Part shown: piece by piece, positions 1 through 8,312 of the stretch
How the letters are laid out: each line of letters opens with the position of its first letter
How positions within the stretch are numbered: the first letter of the stretch is position 1
NCBI GenBank assembly: GCA_033283385.1
Contig: JAWMQQ010000001.1
Span: 682,001 to 746,000 of the forward strand
From: Mangrovimicrobium sp033283385
Lineage (GTDB): Bacteria; Pseudomonadota; Gammaproteobacteria; Pseudomonadales; Halieaceae
Reading direction: 5' to 3'
DNA: 64,000 bases
Notes under the pieces: model-generated
What the model was told of the DNA's origin: nothing
What the model saw: the letters and a program-made list of their open reading frames with translations, nothing else
Databases searched by the model: none
Position numbers and translations under genes: made by a program

Positions 1-538
1 GCCGCTCGCCGATCACCTTGAGGCCGGCGGCGCCGTCCACGGTGAGCAGAACCGGGCGCATCACCCGGTTGAAGAACTCGGTGATCTGTTCCGGGCTCAT
101 CTGCGGGTTGCGCACGCGCACCCAGACCGTGGGGGTGGCGCCGGACATCTTGGTCACCACTGGCTCCAGTGCGTTGTCCGGTAGTTCGCCGCGCACCGAG
201 GCGACCTTGCCGATCAGCTCGGTCATCACCTGGTCGGTATCGTTCCCGCTGGCGACGTAGATGGTGATATTGGAATGGCCGTCGCTGGTGCTGGATTCGT
301 AGTAGTCGATCCCCTCGGCGCCGAGGATGGCGCGTTGCAGGGGGCCGGTCACGAAACCCTGGACGACATCGGCAGCGGCGCCGGGGTATGAGGTGGAGAT
401 GTTGATCTGCGCGCTCTCCACGTCGGGGTAGGGGCGCAGGTCGAGGTAGTTGAAGGCGACGATGCCGAACAACAGGATCAGCAGGTTCAGCACCCAGGCC
501 AGCAGTGGCCGGCGAATAAATACATCCGTGAACTGCAT
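1..538 (-). CDS. RND efflux transporter permease subunit (N-terminal part, runs off the window)
   Basis: The first 179 codons of an inner-membrane proton-driven multidrug pump of the HAE-1/AcrB type. The protein opens with MQFTDVFIRRPLLAWVLNLL, the usual start of this family: a short cytoplasmic helix and then TM1 (about residues 12-30). The first porter-domain motifs follow, including YPDVESAQINISTSYPGA and EGIDYYESSTSDGHSNI. The start codon overlaps the stop of the adaptor gene by one base (TGATG), so the two are translated together and must form one pump. The rest lies beyond position 1. Substrate cannot be told from this part. Confidence 0.93.
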   Translation of the reverse strand, partial: MQFTDVFIRRPLLAWVLNLLILLFGIVAFNYLDLRPYPDVESAQINISTSYPGAAADVVQGFVTGPLQRAILGAEGIDYYESSTSDGHSNITIYVASGNDTDQVMTELIGKVASVRGELPDNALEPVVTKMSGATPTVWVRVRNPQMSPEQITEFFNRVMRPVLLTVDGAAGLKVIGER

Positions 539-1665
539 CAGGGCGATTCCACGGCCGCGCTCTGGCCACCCGGTAGCTCGGCCAGGTTGGCGATGACCAC
601 GGGTGTGCCCTCCAGCAGGCGGTTCTGCGTATCCAGGGCGACCAGGGTGCCGGCAGGGACACCCTGCAGCGCGATGCGATCGCCGCGCACGTCGCCGCTG
701 GTCACCGCCTTGCGGTGCGCTACCCAGCGGCGCTTTCCGTCGGCGCCCTTGCCGGCCTCCTCCAGCACGTAGGCGGTCTCGCCGTACAACGAGAAGGCCA
801 CCGCCTCGCGCGGCAGGGTCACTACATCCACCGAGTCGTCCAGGATGATCGTGGCGCTGGCGAACATGCCGGGCAGCAGCTGGTGGTCGGGGTTGTCGAC
901 CAGTGCGCGCACCAGCACGTTGCGGGTGCTGGTTTGCACCTGCACGTCTATGTAGCGCAGCTTGCCGGTAAACACGCGGTCGCCGTGGGTGGGCACGGTA
1001 AAGTCGATGCGCTGCCCGACGTGCAGGCGCTCCAGTTCCTGTTCCGGCAGGTTGAGGTCGAGGTAGAGCGTGTCCAGGGCCTGCAGTGACACCACCTCGC
1101 TGCCCTGTTCCAGGTACTGGCCCTGGTTGAGGTTGTGGATGCCGACGGTGCCGGCAAAGGGCGCGCGTATGGTTTTCTTGTCGATGACGCCCTGGGTCTC
1201 CTCCACCAGGGCCTGGGCATTCTCGAATTCGCTGCGGGTGCTGTCGAACTGCTCCTCGGAGATCAGCGAGCGCTCGAACAGGGCGGAGTCGCGCTTGAAG
1301 TCGGCGCGCGCCTTGTCCAGCCGCACGGTGGCGCTCTTCAGCGTGGCGCGGTCCACGGTGTCGTCCAGTTCGACGAGGATATCACCGGCCTTGACCGTGT
1401 CGCGGGAGGCGACGTGCAGGCGCCGGATCACCGCATTCACCTCACTGCGGATTTCCACCCCGCGCAGGGCGCGCAGGCTGCCGATGGCGGACAGTTGCTG
1501 GTCCCAGGTGTCGGCGCGCGCCACTGCGGCGTCGAGGTAGACCGGCGGGGTCTCCATGTTGTTGAGGTAATCGGCGATCGCCGCACGCTTGTACAGCTTG
1601 AATCCGATAGCGCCGCCAAACAACAACGCCAGCACGACCACGGCGGCCAGAATTCTTTTCCACAT
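538..1665 (-). CDS. RND efflux pump periplasmic adaptor (membrane fusion protein, HlyD/AcrA family)
   Basis: 375 residues. An N-terminal hydrophobic segment (about residues 5-23) anchors or exports the protein. Then come the split lipoyl halves (around LRGVEIRSEVNAVIRRLHV and IRAPFAGTVGIHNLNQGQYL), an alpha-hairpin rich in charged residues, and a beta-barrel region with the usual LPGMFASATI stretch. It bridges the inner-membrane pump to an outer-membrane channel. The pump gene follows at once, overlapping by one base; no outer-membrane channel gene is visible in the window. The ATG at 1665 is the first in the reading frame that precedes the hydrophobic segment. A dyad about 100 bases upstream may be its operator. 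Confidence 0.92.
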   Translation of the reverse strand: MWKRILAAVVVLALLFGGAIGFKLYKRAAIADYLNNMETPPVYLDAAVARADTWDQQLSAIGSLRALRGVEIRSEVNAVIRRLHVASRDTVKAGDILVELDDTVDRATLKSATVRLDKARADFKRDSALFERSLISEEQFDSTRSEFENAQALVEETQGVIDKKTIRAPFAGTVGIHNLNQGQYLEQGSEVVSLQALDTLYLDLNLPEQELERLHVGQRIDFTVPTHGDRVFTGKLRYIDVQVQTSTRNVLVRALVDNPDHQLLPGMFASATIILDDSVDVVTLPREAVAFSLYGETAYVLEEAGKGADGKRRWVAHRKAVTSGDVRGDRIALQGVPAGTLVALDTQNRLLEGTPVVIANLAELPGGQSAAVESP

Positions 1666-1770
1666 ACTGAGTTTCGCACCCTGAGATTTGCGGCATACGA
1701 CCGGCGCCGTCGCTCGCGCGGCACAATCAGGTCTATTCCGGATTGGCCCATGCTAACCCAGGTACCCGAT

Positions 1771-1797
1771 TTACAAAATAAGGTTAAGTATTTGTAA
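1771..1797. promoter_or_regulatory. inverted repeat, possible repressor operator for the efflux pump
   Basis: TTACAAA (1771-1777) and TTTGTAA (1791-1797) form a perfect seven-base dyad separated by 13 bases, in an AT-rich patch that stands out from the GC-rich surroundings. It lies about 105 bases upstream of the adaptor start. RND pump operons are commonly repressed by TetR-family proteins at such dyads. No regulator gene is adjacent, so the role is inferred. Confidence 0.35.
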
Positions 1798-1843
1798 TCG
1801 TCGGAGTGGCGCGTTGGCTGCCCAGCGCCCTGCTGAAACCAGC

Positions 1844-1877
1844 CTGTCGGGCTCCTTGAAATTCAAGGAGTCCGACA
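1844..1877 (-). terminator. long stable hairpin after the 71-aa gene
   Basis: CTGTCGGGCTCCTTGAA (1844-1860) pairs with TTCAAGGAGTCCGACAG (1861-1877 region) over about 16 base pairs with one G-U pair and a tight loop. It lies about 20 bases past the stop of the 71-aa gene on the minus strand. No strong U-run follows, so it may be an intrinsic terminator of weak type or an mRNA 3' end stabiliser. Confidence 0.5.
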
Positions 1878-1896
1878 GCCCGGGCGGGGCGTCGCG

Positions 1897-2112
1897 CTAG
1901 CTGTTCAGCGCCTTGTCGATGTTGTCGAACAGCGTGTTGAGATCGGCGATGCCTGTCAGGCCCGCGTGCTCGCGCACCGATTTCACCAGTCGGTGCAGGT
2001 GGCGTTCGGTTTCCTCGTCGAGGTGACCCAGGGCTTTCATGCGTTTGGTCATGACACCTACCATCATCAGGGACAAAATGGCGATGTGATCAGTCTGGTT
2101 TACGGGTTCCAT
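1897..2112 (-). CDS. small hypothetical protein, 71 aa
   Basis: I do not recognise this family. The protein is helical with no signal peptide: a hydrophobic N-terminal helix (IAILSLMMVGVMTKRMK) and then an acidic/basic amphipathic helix (HLDEETERHLHRLVKSVREH) and a short C-terminal helix. The stop is followed by a long hairpin at 1844-1877, and the unit has its own upstream space, so it looks like a single-gene transcript. The reading frame and hairpin make a real gene likely. Function unknown. Confidence 0.6.
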   Translation of the reverse strand: MEPVNQTDHIAILSLMMVGVMTKRMKALGHLDEETERHLHRLVKSVREHAGLTGIADLNTLFDNIDKALNS

Positions 2113-2195
2113 GGTGTGATCCTTGCGCTGTTATTGGAAGCGTGGCGCTTTCGCGACCGGCACAGATCACAGTGTAGACCCGCAGCGTCCGGCAT

Positions 2196-3290
2196 TCACC
2201 CGCCGCTCTCCGGCGTCGTCGCTTCGCGCCGTGTGCTGCACAGGTTGCGCAGGGTTTCCCCCGCCAGGTAGCGCCGCATGTTGTCGTGGAACAGTTGCCA
2301 GGCACGTTCGAAGAAATGGTCCAGCGAGGCGGCGCTGTGCGGGGAGATGTGCAGGTTTGGCGTAGTCCACAGGGGGCTGTCCTGCGGCAGCGGTTCCACG
2401 GTGGCGACGTCGATGCTGGCGCCGGCCAGGTGGCCGCTGGACAGGGCCGCGTGCAGGGCGTCCTCGTCCACCAGGGAGCCGCGGGAGACGTTGCAGAAAT
2501 AACTGCCCGGGGCCATCGCAGCGAAGGCCGCGGTATCGAACAGGCGCCAGGTCTGCGGCGTTTCGGCGGCGCACAGAACCACGGCGTCGGCGGCGGCGAG
2601 CATCGCATGCAGTGCCTCCGGCGGGTAGAGCCGCTCCACCGCCGGGTCTGCGCCGGCAGCCGGGTCGCGCCGGGTGGCGATCACCCGCATGCCCAGCGCG
2701 CTCGCGCGGCGCGCCACCTCCAGGCCGATTGCGCCGAGCCCCACGATAGCCAACACACTGCCGGCAAGGCTGCGCCCGTTATGCACCTTCCAGGTCCGCT
2801 CCGCTTGCAGCCTGTCGTAGAGGTCGAACAGTTTCCAGTGGGCGAGGATGCGCGCCAGCACGAACTCCGCGATGCTGGGTGCACCGATGCCGGCGCCGCT
2901 GGTCAGTTGAGCCCCCAGCCGGTCCAGCCCGCAGGTCTGCAACTGGCCGATGCCCGCGCCGATCGACTGCACCCAGCGCAGGCGGGGCGCGAGTTGCGGC
3001 ATGTCGAAGGGCAGGTCCACGGCGAAGGCGATCTCGGCGTCGCGCAGGGCCTCCCTGAGTTCGGGGGAGGGTGGAGCGACCTTGTCGCGGGCCTGTTCGT
3101 AGTCCGGCTGGCCGCGCAGGGCGCGCAGTTCCGGCGGGTCGCTGTAGGGTGCGTAGCGAAAGCGCAGCCGCGGCTCCAGAGCCAGGAACGACTGCTCGGT
3201 GGCGGCTTTTTCGCTGTCGTCGCGGGCGTCGTGCGACAGCGGCACGCAGACGCAGACGTTGATCGGGTCGGTCACCGCGCTCGCGCTCAC
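2196..3290 (-). CDS. D-2-hydroxyacid dehydrogenase (NAD-dependent, lactate/glycerate dehydrogenase superfamily)
   Basis: 364 residues. NAD-binding Rossmann motif VGLGAIGLEVARRASALGMRV in the middle, followed by the family signatures: the CNVSRGSLVDEDAL segment, the acid in VATVEPLPQDSPLW, and the catalytic histidine in LHISPHSA. The protein probably reduces a 2-keto acid to the D-hydroxyacid in the cytoplasm; the substrate is not evident. The GTG at 3290 is chosen because it overlaps the stop of the upstream nitroreductase gene as GTGA, which implies translational coupling. A second GTG five codons later is possible. The frame stays open further upstream but that part is antisense-like and overlaps the neighbour. 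Confidence 0.85.
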   Translation of the reverse strand: MSASAVTDPINVCVCVPLSHDARDDSEKAATEQSFLALEPRLRFRYAPYSDPPELRALRGQPDYEQARDKVAPPSPELREALRDAEIAFAVDLPFDMPQLAPRLRWVQSIGAGIGQLQTCGLDRLGAQLTSGAGIGAPSIAEFVLARILAHWKLFDLYDRLQAERTWKVHNGRSLAGSVLAIVGLGAIGLEVARRASALGMRVIATRRDPAAGADPAVERLYPPEALHAMLAAADAVVLCAAETPQTWRLFDTAAFAAMAPGSYFCNVSRGSLVDEDALHAALSSGHLAGASIDVATVEPLPQDSPLWTTPNLHISPHSAASLDHFFERAWQLFHDNMRRYLAGETLRNLCSTRREATTPESGG

Positions 3291-3784
3291 TCCGGGCGGG
3301 ACAGGACCGGCACGGGATCCCCGGGGCGCAGCAGCACGACGGGGATCTCGCGCTCGCCTGCGGCGACCTGGTAACCGCGGTAGGGCGGGTAGTGGCGCTC
3401 CATGTAGTCCCACAGCCAGTCGCGCTCGTCCGGGCCGGCGACGCGAGCGGTCCCGGCAAGCGCCTGGGTGCCCACCTGGAAGACGACCTCCGGCTCGGCG
3501 ACCAGGTTGGTGTACCAGGCCGGGTGTTCCGGCGCGCCGCCCTTGGAGGCGATTACCACCCATTCCCCCGCGACGCAGCCGTAGATCAGCGGGACCACGC
3601 GCGGCTGGCCGCTGCGGCGTCCGCGGGTCTGCAATAATAGTGTGGGGAGCAGGTAATCCACGCCGACGTGGCTCATGTCCATTATGTGGCCCTGGCTGCC
3701 ACCGCTCTCCAGGTAGCTGTCGAGGTGACGGTTGACGAAGTCCACGGTGCGCGCCAGCAGGACGTCAGGATCTTCATGGCTCAT
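3287..3784 (-). CDS. nitroreductase/deazaflavin-dependent oxidoreductase family protein (DUF385-like)
   Basis: 165 residues. The core TRGRRSGQPRVVPLIYGCVAGEWVVIASKGGAPEHPAWYTNLVA is the hallmark of the split beta-barrel Ddn-like family: the RSG turn, the VVIASKGG strand and the HPAWYTNL segment. Members bind F420 or a flavin and reduce quinones or nitro compounds. In a gammaproteobacterium lacking F420 the cofactor could be FMN or haem, so I do not name a reaction. It is first in a two-gene unit, coupled by GTGA overlap to the hydroxyacid dehydrogenase. The start ATG at 3784 lies behind a GGAAG-type ribosome site. Confidence 0.8.
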   Translation of the reverse strand: MSHEDPDVLLARTVDFVNRHLDSYLESGGSQGHIMDMSHVGVDYLLPTLLLQTRGRRSGQPRVVPLIYGCVAGEWVVIASKGGAPEHPAWYTNLVAEPEVVFQVGTQALAGTARVAGPDERDWLWDYMERHYPPYRGYQVAAGEREIPVVLLRPGDPVPVLSRPE

Positions 3785-3903
3785 GGTGGGGCTTCCTGTA
3801 TAAGTGGCCGGTCGGCCCGCTTGGTGCGGGAGGGGGTGCAGGCCCTAGCCTAGCACAGGATTTCGGGGGCCGGCCCGGCTCTCGCAGATGCGCAAATGAC
3901 GCA

Positions 3904-3933
3904 TTCACCTGTTGAGAAATAATGCGCTATAGT
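3904..3933 (+). promoter_or_regulatory. sigma-70-like promoter for the FHA gene
   Basis: TTCACC (3904-3909) and TATAGT (3928-3933) are spaced by 18 bases in an AT-richer patch 35 bases before the FHA start codon. The -10 match is good and the -35 match is moderate. Inferred by eye only. Confidence 0.35.
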
Positions 3934-3967
3934 TGGCCAATCCCGAAATTCACCGGTCGTTGAACTG

Positions 3968-4693
3968 ATGGAAGAAGCCCAGAAACCCCGCCGCTCATTC
4001 TGGAGCGAACTGCGCAGGCGCAAGGTTATCCGCACCTGCATCCTCTATATATTGATCTGCTGGGGCGCCCTGCAGGTTATCGATATCGTCGCACCGGCGC
4101 TGGGCTACGACGCCGACGTGGTCTCCCTCTATACGCTTTATATCTCAGTTCTCGGCTTCCCGGTGAACTTCGCCCTGGCCTGGTTTTTCCAGATTTCCAG
4201 CCACGGCATCGTGCGCACCCGCTCCTTCGAGGAGCGCCGTATTCTCAATAACGTGCCGCCGCTGAACGACCGGCGCAGCCAGGGCGTGAGCAGCTTTCTC
4301 AAGCGCACTGAGGACAACCGTGACATCCAGTGGGTGATCACGGCCGAGACCGGGCCGCTCAGTGGCCTGAGCTACGGGGTGCGGGAGCCGCTGGTCCTCG
4401 GCCGGGCGCTGGAGTGCGACCTGGCCATGGTCACGCCGCATGTCTCCCGGCAGCACGCGCGCGTGGACCTGGAGGACGGGCGCCTGTATATAGAAGACCT
4501 CGGTTCGTCCAATGGCACCATGGTCAACGGCAAGCGTGCAGTGGCACGGCAGCAGTTGCGCCACGATGACGAGATCCGCCTGCACGATATCATCTTCCGG
4601 GTCACCGAGCGGCTGAGCCGTCCACACAGCGAACGGCAGGCCTCGGACCAGACAACCTTTATTCACGCATCGGAACTGAAACAGGGAAAGTAA
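3968..4693 (+). CDS. membrane-anchored FHA-domain protein
   Basis: 241 residues. Two hydrophobic segments near the N-terminus (about residues 20-42 and 52-75) are followed by a cytoplasmic linker and a C-terminal forkhead-associated domain (about 120-210) with the phosphothreonine-binding motifs LGRALECDLAM, HVSRQHARV and LGSSNGTMVNG. Such domains recognise phosphothreonine made by Hanks-type kinases. The PP2C phosphatase lies convergent downstream and the Ser/Thr kinase is 1 kb away, so the protein is a probable substrate or scaffold of that kinase. Short N-terminal sequence EEAQKPRRSFWSELRRRKVI is basic and positive-inside. Confidence 0.9.
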   Translation: MEEAQKPRRSFWSELRRRKVIRTCILYILICWGALQVIDIVAPALGYDADVVSLYTLYISVLGFPVNFALAWFFQISSHGIVRTRSFEERRILNNVPPLNDRRSQGVSSFLKRTEDNRDIQWVITAETGPLSGLSYGVREPLVLGRALECDLAMVTPHVSRQHARVDLEDGRLYIEDLGSSNGTMVNGKRAVARQQLRHDDEIRLHDIIFRVTERLSRPHSERQASDQTTFIHASELKQGK

Positions 4694-4705
4694 CGGGCCG
4701 CGCCC

Positions 4706-5560
4706 TTACTTGTTGAAGACCCAGACCAGGGCCACCACCACCATAATCGCCAGCATTGCCCAGACCATGCGGTCATGGGTGGCGTTGGTGCCTGGCGGTT
4801 GCGCCACCGCCTGGCCTTCCAGGGTATCGTTTTCCCTGGTGGCGCTGGCGCCGGCCTGGGCGCCGCCCTGGCCGACGACCACCACGGTGACATTGTCCCG
4901 CCCGCCGGAATCCAGGGCTGCCTGGATAAGCGCGTGGACCTGTGCCTCGGGGCTGCGGTTGCCGGCCATGATTTCGGTGATCCGGGCGTCGCTGAGTTCG
5001 TCGGTGAGCCCGTCGCTGCACAGCAGTAGCTGTTGCCCCGGGTGGAGTTCGCCGCGCACCCGCTCCGGGTTGACCTCGATGGTGTCCGACACGCCCAGCG
5101 ACTGAGTGAGCACATTGCGCTCCGGGTGGTGTGCGGCCTGCTCGGCGGTAATGGCGCCGCGGGCCAGCATCTCGCTCACCGGGTTGTGGTCGCGGGTAAG
5201 CTGGCGCAGCGAATGGCCGTCGAAAATATAGGCGCGGCTGTCGCCCACCCAGGCGACTTCGTATTCGTCGTCTTCCAGGCGCACCGCAACCACCGTCGAG
5301 CCCATGTTGCTCGCGGGGCGGTTGGCGATTTCCTTGAGGATTTCCTGGTGGGAGTGGCGAATGGCGTCCAGCAGGCCTTCGCCCTTTGCGAGATCTTTGG
5401 CAAGGGTTTCGCGCACGATGGCCGATGCAACTTCGCCGTTGGCGTGGCCACCGACGCCGTCCGCGACCAGCCACAAACCTCGCTCTGGATCAGCTTCGAA
5501 GCTGTCCTCGTTATGGCTGCGTTTGTGTCCCGGGTGGCTGTCTGCGAAAAAGGCTGTCAT
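4706..5560 (-). CDS. PP2C-family serine/threonine protein phosphatase, C-terminally membrane anchored
   Basis: 284 residues. Metal-binding PP2C motifs are present in order: HNEDSFEAD near the start, WLVADGVGGHANGE, the WVGDSRAYIF strand with RQLTRDHN, LLCSDGLTDELSD, and DNVTVVVV. The last 20 residues (WAMLAIMVVVALVWVFNK) form a single membrane helix, which places the enzyme at the inner face of the membrane. It should reverse phosphorylation by the divergent Ser/Thr kinase at 5716. The ATG at 5560 is preferred because the catalytic domain begins right after it; the longer frame upstream adds residues not seen in the family. Confidence 0.92.
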   Translation of the reverse strand: MTAFFADSHPGHKRSHNEDSFEADPERGLWLVADGVGGHANGEVASAIVRETLAKDLAKGEGLLDAIRHSHQEILKEIANRPASNMGSTVVAVRLEDDEYEVAWVGDSRAYIFDGHSLRQLTRDHNPVSEMLARGAITAEQAAHHPERNVLTQSLGVSDTIEVNPERVRGELHPGQQLLLCSDGLTDELSDARITEIMAGNRSPEAQVHALIQAALDSGGRDNVTVVVVGQGGAQAGASATRENDTLEGQAVAQPPGTNATHDRMVWAMLAIMVVVALVWVFNK

Positions 5561-5655
5561 GCAGGATTCTGTTTGTTGTCCTTGCGGGCGCGAGTCAGGT
5601 GAGTTTATACCAAGTTTTCGCACTGGATAGTGACTTTTTCACCGTGTGGCGGTAA

Positions 5656-5684
5656 TTGTGTGTAAGATGCGTTGTGACTATCCT
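5656..5684 (+). promoter_or_regulatory. candidate promoter for the Ser/Thr kinase gene
   Basis: TTGTGT (5656-5661) and TATCCT (5679-5684) with 17 bases between, about 30 bases before the kinase start, in the AT-rich gap between the divergent phosphatase and kinase genes. Matches are partial. Confidence 0.3.
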
Positions 5685-5715
5685 AGGGGCGCTGGTAGCA
5701 AGCTGATCACAGGGC

Positions 5716-8238
5716 ATGGCGGATTTCGAATTACCGGGGTATGAATTATACGAGCGTCTGGGGCGGGGCGGGATGGCTACCGTTTACAGGGCGCTGCACC
5801 TGAATCTCGACCGCGAGGTGGCGATCAAGGTGATGGACCCCGCCATGAACGCCGACGAATCCTTCTCCGAGCGTTTTATCCGCGAGGCACGCATTTCAGC
5901 GCGGCTCATTCATCCGCACATCCTGCAGATCTACGACGTCAACACCTTCAACGGTCTCAACTACATCGCCATGGAATTGTTGCCCGGCGGTGAGCTCGCG
6001 GATTTCATTCACGGCGAGATGCCGCAAAAGCAGATCTACATACTGCTGCGGCAGATGACCGAGGCGCTGGACTACGCCGCAGGCCGCGGTTACGTGCACC
6101 GCGACATCAAGCCCAGCAATATCATGCTGCGCGCGCCGGAAGACTTCGTACTTGCGGATTTCGGTATCGCCCGCGCGGCGAACTCCGGCACGCAGATGAC
6201 GCAGACCGGCCTGATGGTCGGCACGCCAAGTTACATGAGCCCGGAGCAGGCCAAGGGCGAGGACGTGGACGGGCGCTCGGACATCTACGCGCTGGGCGTG
6301 CTCACCTACGAGATGCTCACCAAGCACCTGCCCTACGAGTCGGAATCGGCGGTCACCACCGCGGTAAAGCATCTCACCGAGGCCATCCCGACACTCAAGG
6401 GCAATCTCGAGCCCTACCAGGACTTTATCAACAAGGCGCTGGCCAAGTCGCCGGACGACCGCTTCCAGACCGGCGCCGAATTCTATGCGGGCTTCATGGC
6501 GGCAAGCAGCGGCTTCGATGACGACCAGGTGCTGACACCGGCGGCGCCGCCGAAGCCCTCGCGCAGCTCGTCGGCCGCCACGTCTGCGCCCGCAGTCGAA
6601 CGCACGTCGCTGGCAGGCGTCAATTCCACCCGCATGAGCCACTCCTCCTCTTCGGCGGTTTCCGGCTCTTCGCGACCCTACAAACTGGAAAACAGCCAGC
6701 AGCGCGAGCGCCTGGTGAGCGGAGCCTACGAGCGACCGCGCAAAAAGAAGTCCGGCAGCTCCGCCGGCGTCTGGGCCGCCATTGTGCTGGTCCTGGCCGC
6801 CGCGGGGGGCGGCGGCTTCTACTGGTGGCAGGGTCAGCAGAAGTCCGCGGGCGGCGGCAACCAGCGCGCGGTAACCTCGGAACTCGCCCAGGCCTACAAC
6901 GCGATGAGCCAGGACAAACTGAGCACCGCTGCAGAATCCTTCCGCATGGTGTTGTCGCTGGATTCACAGAACGCCGGTGCGCAGCAGGGCATGGACGAAC
7001 TGGCGCGCCTGTATCCTGCGGCGATCGACAAGGCGATTGCCAGTGGCGACGACAACACGGCCGAGCGGTTGTTGAAGCAGTACGGAAAATACTTCGCCGG
7101 TGCCGCCGACCTGGCGGAACTGCGCCAGCGACTCGACGCGCTGTTGGGCCAGAAGAAAGGGATCGCGGAGCGCAGAGAGCGCTTTGGCGAACTCATGGCC
7201 GACGTCGACAGCAATATCGCAAGCGGCGACCTGGACAAGGCCGACGAGTTATTGCAACAGGCGGCGTCGCTGCAGGCCGAAAGTCCTGAACTCGACCCGC
7301 GCCGCCAGGCGCTGAAAGCCGCGCGGGAAAAAAACGCGGCCTACGAACAGCGCTGGTCCGCCTATACGGACGAACAGCGCAAGGCGTTTGCCGAGGCCAT
7401 GGAATCAGCGGACGCGGCGCTGGACAGCGACGACCTCGATGCCGCGGCCACCGCGCTGGCCAGCGCGGCGGCCATCGCTCCCGACGCCCAGGAACTGGTC
7501 TCGCGCAACAAGCGGCTGGAAGATGCGCGGGCGCAGAATGAGCAGGCGGTGGCCGAAGAGCGGGCGCGCATCGATGCCCGCCTGGATGAAGCCGACACCC
7601 TGGTAAAAGGTATCGACAAGAATTCCAACAACGCAGACCAGGCCGTCGCAATCTACACGGAGATTGGCACGCAGTATCCGGACGAGGCCCGTGTCGAGGC
7701 AGGCATGGCGGCGGTCGCCGCCCAGTTTGCGAAGGAAGCGAGTGCCGCGGCCGCCAAGGGCGATTTCGAGGCAGCACGTGCGAGCCTGGCACGCGCTGAC
7801 GAACTGGTGCCGGGGCAGAAGCCGGTCGATGACCTGAAGGCCAAGCTGCCCGCCATGGAGAAAGACTGGCAACAGCGCGAGGCGGCACTGGCCGATGAGC
7901 GCGCCGCACTCAAAGCCGCGATCGACAAGGCGGAAGACGCTGTCAGCGACGCGCAGAAGGCAGCGAGCAGCGGCGATATCGAGGCAGCGCAGGCCTCCTA
8001 CGACAGCGTCAAACAGCAGAATCCCGACCTGCCCTCGCTGCGCAATCTCGGCAAGAGCCTGCGCGATGCCTATGAAAAGGCAGCCCGCGAGCAGGTTGCG
8101 CTGAGCGAATTCGACAGCGCGGAAGAGTGGATCAATCGCGGCGCCGAGCACTTCCCAGACGACCCGCGCTGGCAGGCCCTGCGCAGCGAGGTCGAGGAAG
8201 CGCAGGCCGGCGCCCACCGCCGCCTCGGCGTCTACTGA
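5716..8238 (+). CDS. Hanks-type serine/threonine protein kinase with membrane helix and long repeat-rich C-terminal region
   Basis: 840 residues. Residues 1-270 are a complete kinase domain: glycine loop GRGGMATVYRA, VAIKVMD lysine, catalytic HRDIKPSNIM, DFGIARA, and the SYMSPEQAKG substrate loop. A Ser/Pro-rich linker (about 275-345) leads to one membrane helix near 349-371. The remaining 470 residues are alanine/acid-rich helices with repeated units of the form ASGDLDKADELLQQA, resembling degenerate TPR or coiled-coil repeats, presumably periplasmic. It would sense an envelope signal and phosphorylate cytoplasmic targets such as the FHA protein at 3968. The repeats replace the PASTA domains of Gram-positive kinases. 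Confidence 0.94.
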   Translation: MADFELPGYELYERLGRGGMATVYRALHLNLDREVAIKVMDPAMNADESFSERFIREARISARLIHPHILQIYDVNTFNGLNYIAMELLPGGELADFIHGEMPQKQIYILLRQMTEALDYAAGRGYVHRDIKPSNIMLRAPEDFVLADFGIARAANSGTQMTQTGLMVGTPSYMSPEQAKGEDVDGRSDIYALGVLTYEMLTKHLPYESESAVTTAVKHLTEAIPTLKGNLEPYQDFINKALAKSPDDRFQTGAEFYAGFMAASSGFDDDQVLTPAAPPKPSRSSSAATSAPAVERTSLAGVNSTRMSHSSSSAVSGSSRPYKLENSQQRERLVSGAYERPRKKKSGSSAGVWAAIVLVLAAAGGGGFYWWQGQQKSAGGGNQRAVTSELAQAYNAMSQDKLSTAAESFRMVLSLDSQNAGAQQGMDELARLYPAAIDKAIASGDDNTAERLLKQYGKYFAGAADLAELRQRLDALLGQKKGIAERRERFGELMADVDSNIASGDLDKADELLQQAASLQAESPELDPRRQALKAAREKNAAYEQRWSAYTDEQRKAFAEAMESADAALDSDDLDAAATALASAAAIAPDAQELVSRNKRLEDARAQNEQAVAEERARIDARLDEADTLVKGIDKNSNNADQAVAIYTEIGTQYPDEARVEAGMAAVAAQFAKEASAAAAKGDFEAARASLARADELVPGQKPVDDLKAKLPAMEKDWQQREAALADERAALKAAIDKAEDAVSDAQKAASSGDIEAAQASYDSVKQQNPDLPSLRNLGKSLRDAYEKAAREQVALSEFDSAEEWINRGAEHFPDDPRWQALRSEVEEAQAGAHRRLGVY

Positions 8239-8312
8239 CACACTGCTGAGTGGGGCCGCAGCGCGGCGCCCACTCTGCTAGAATCAGGTTTTCCCATCCC
8301 GATGGAGCTGAC

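Noticed and set aside
3291..3563. N-terminal extension of the D-2-hydroxyacid dehydrogenase
   Set aside because: It overlaps the nitroreductase gene in another frame, is arginine/glycine-rich and unlike the family; the GTG at 3290 fits better.
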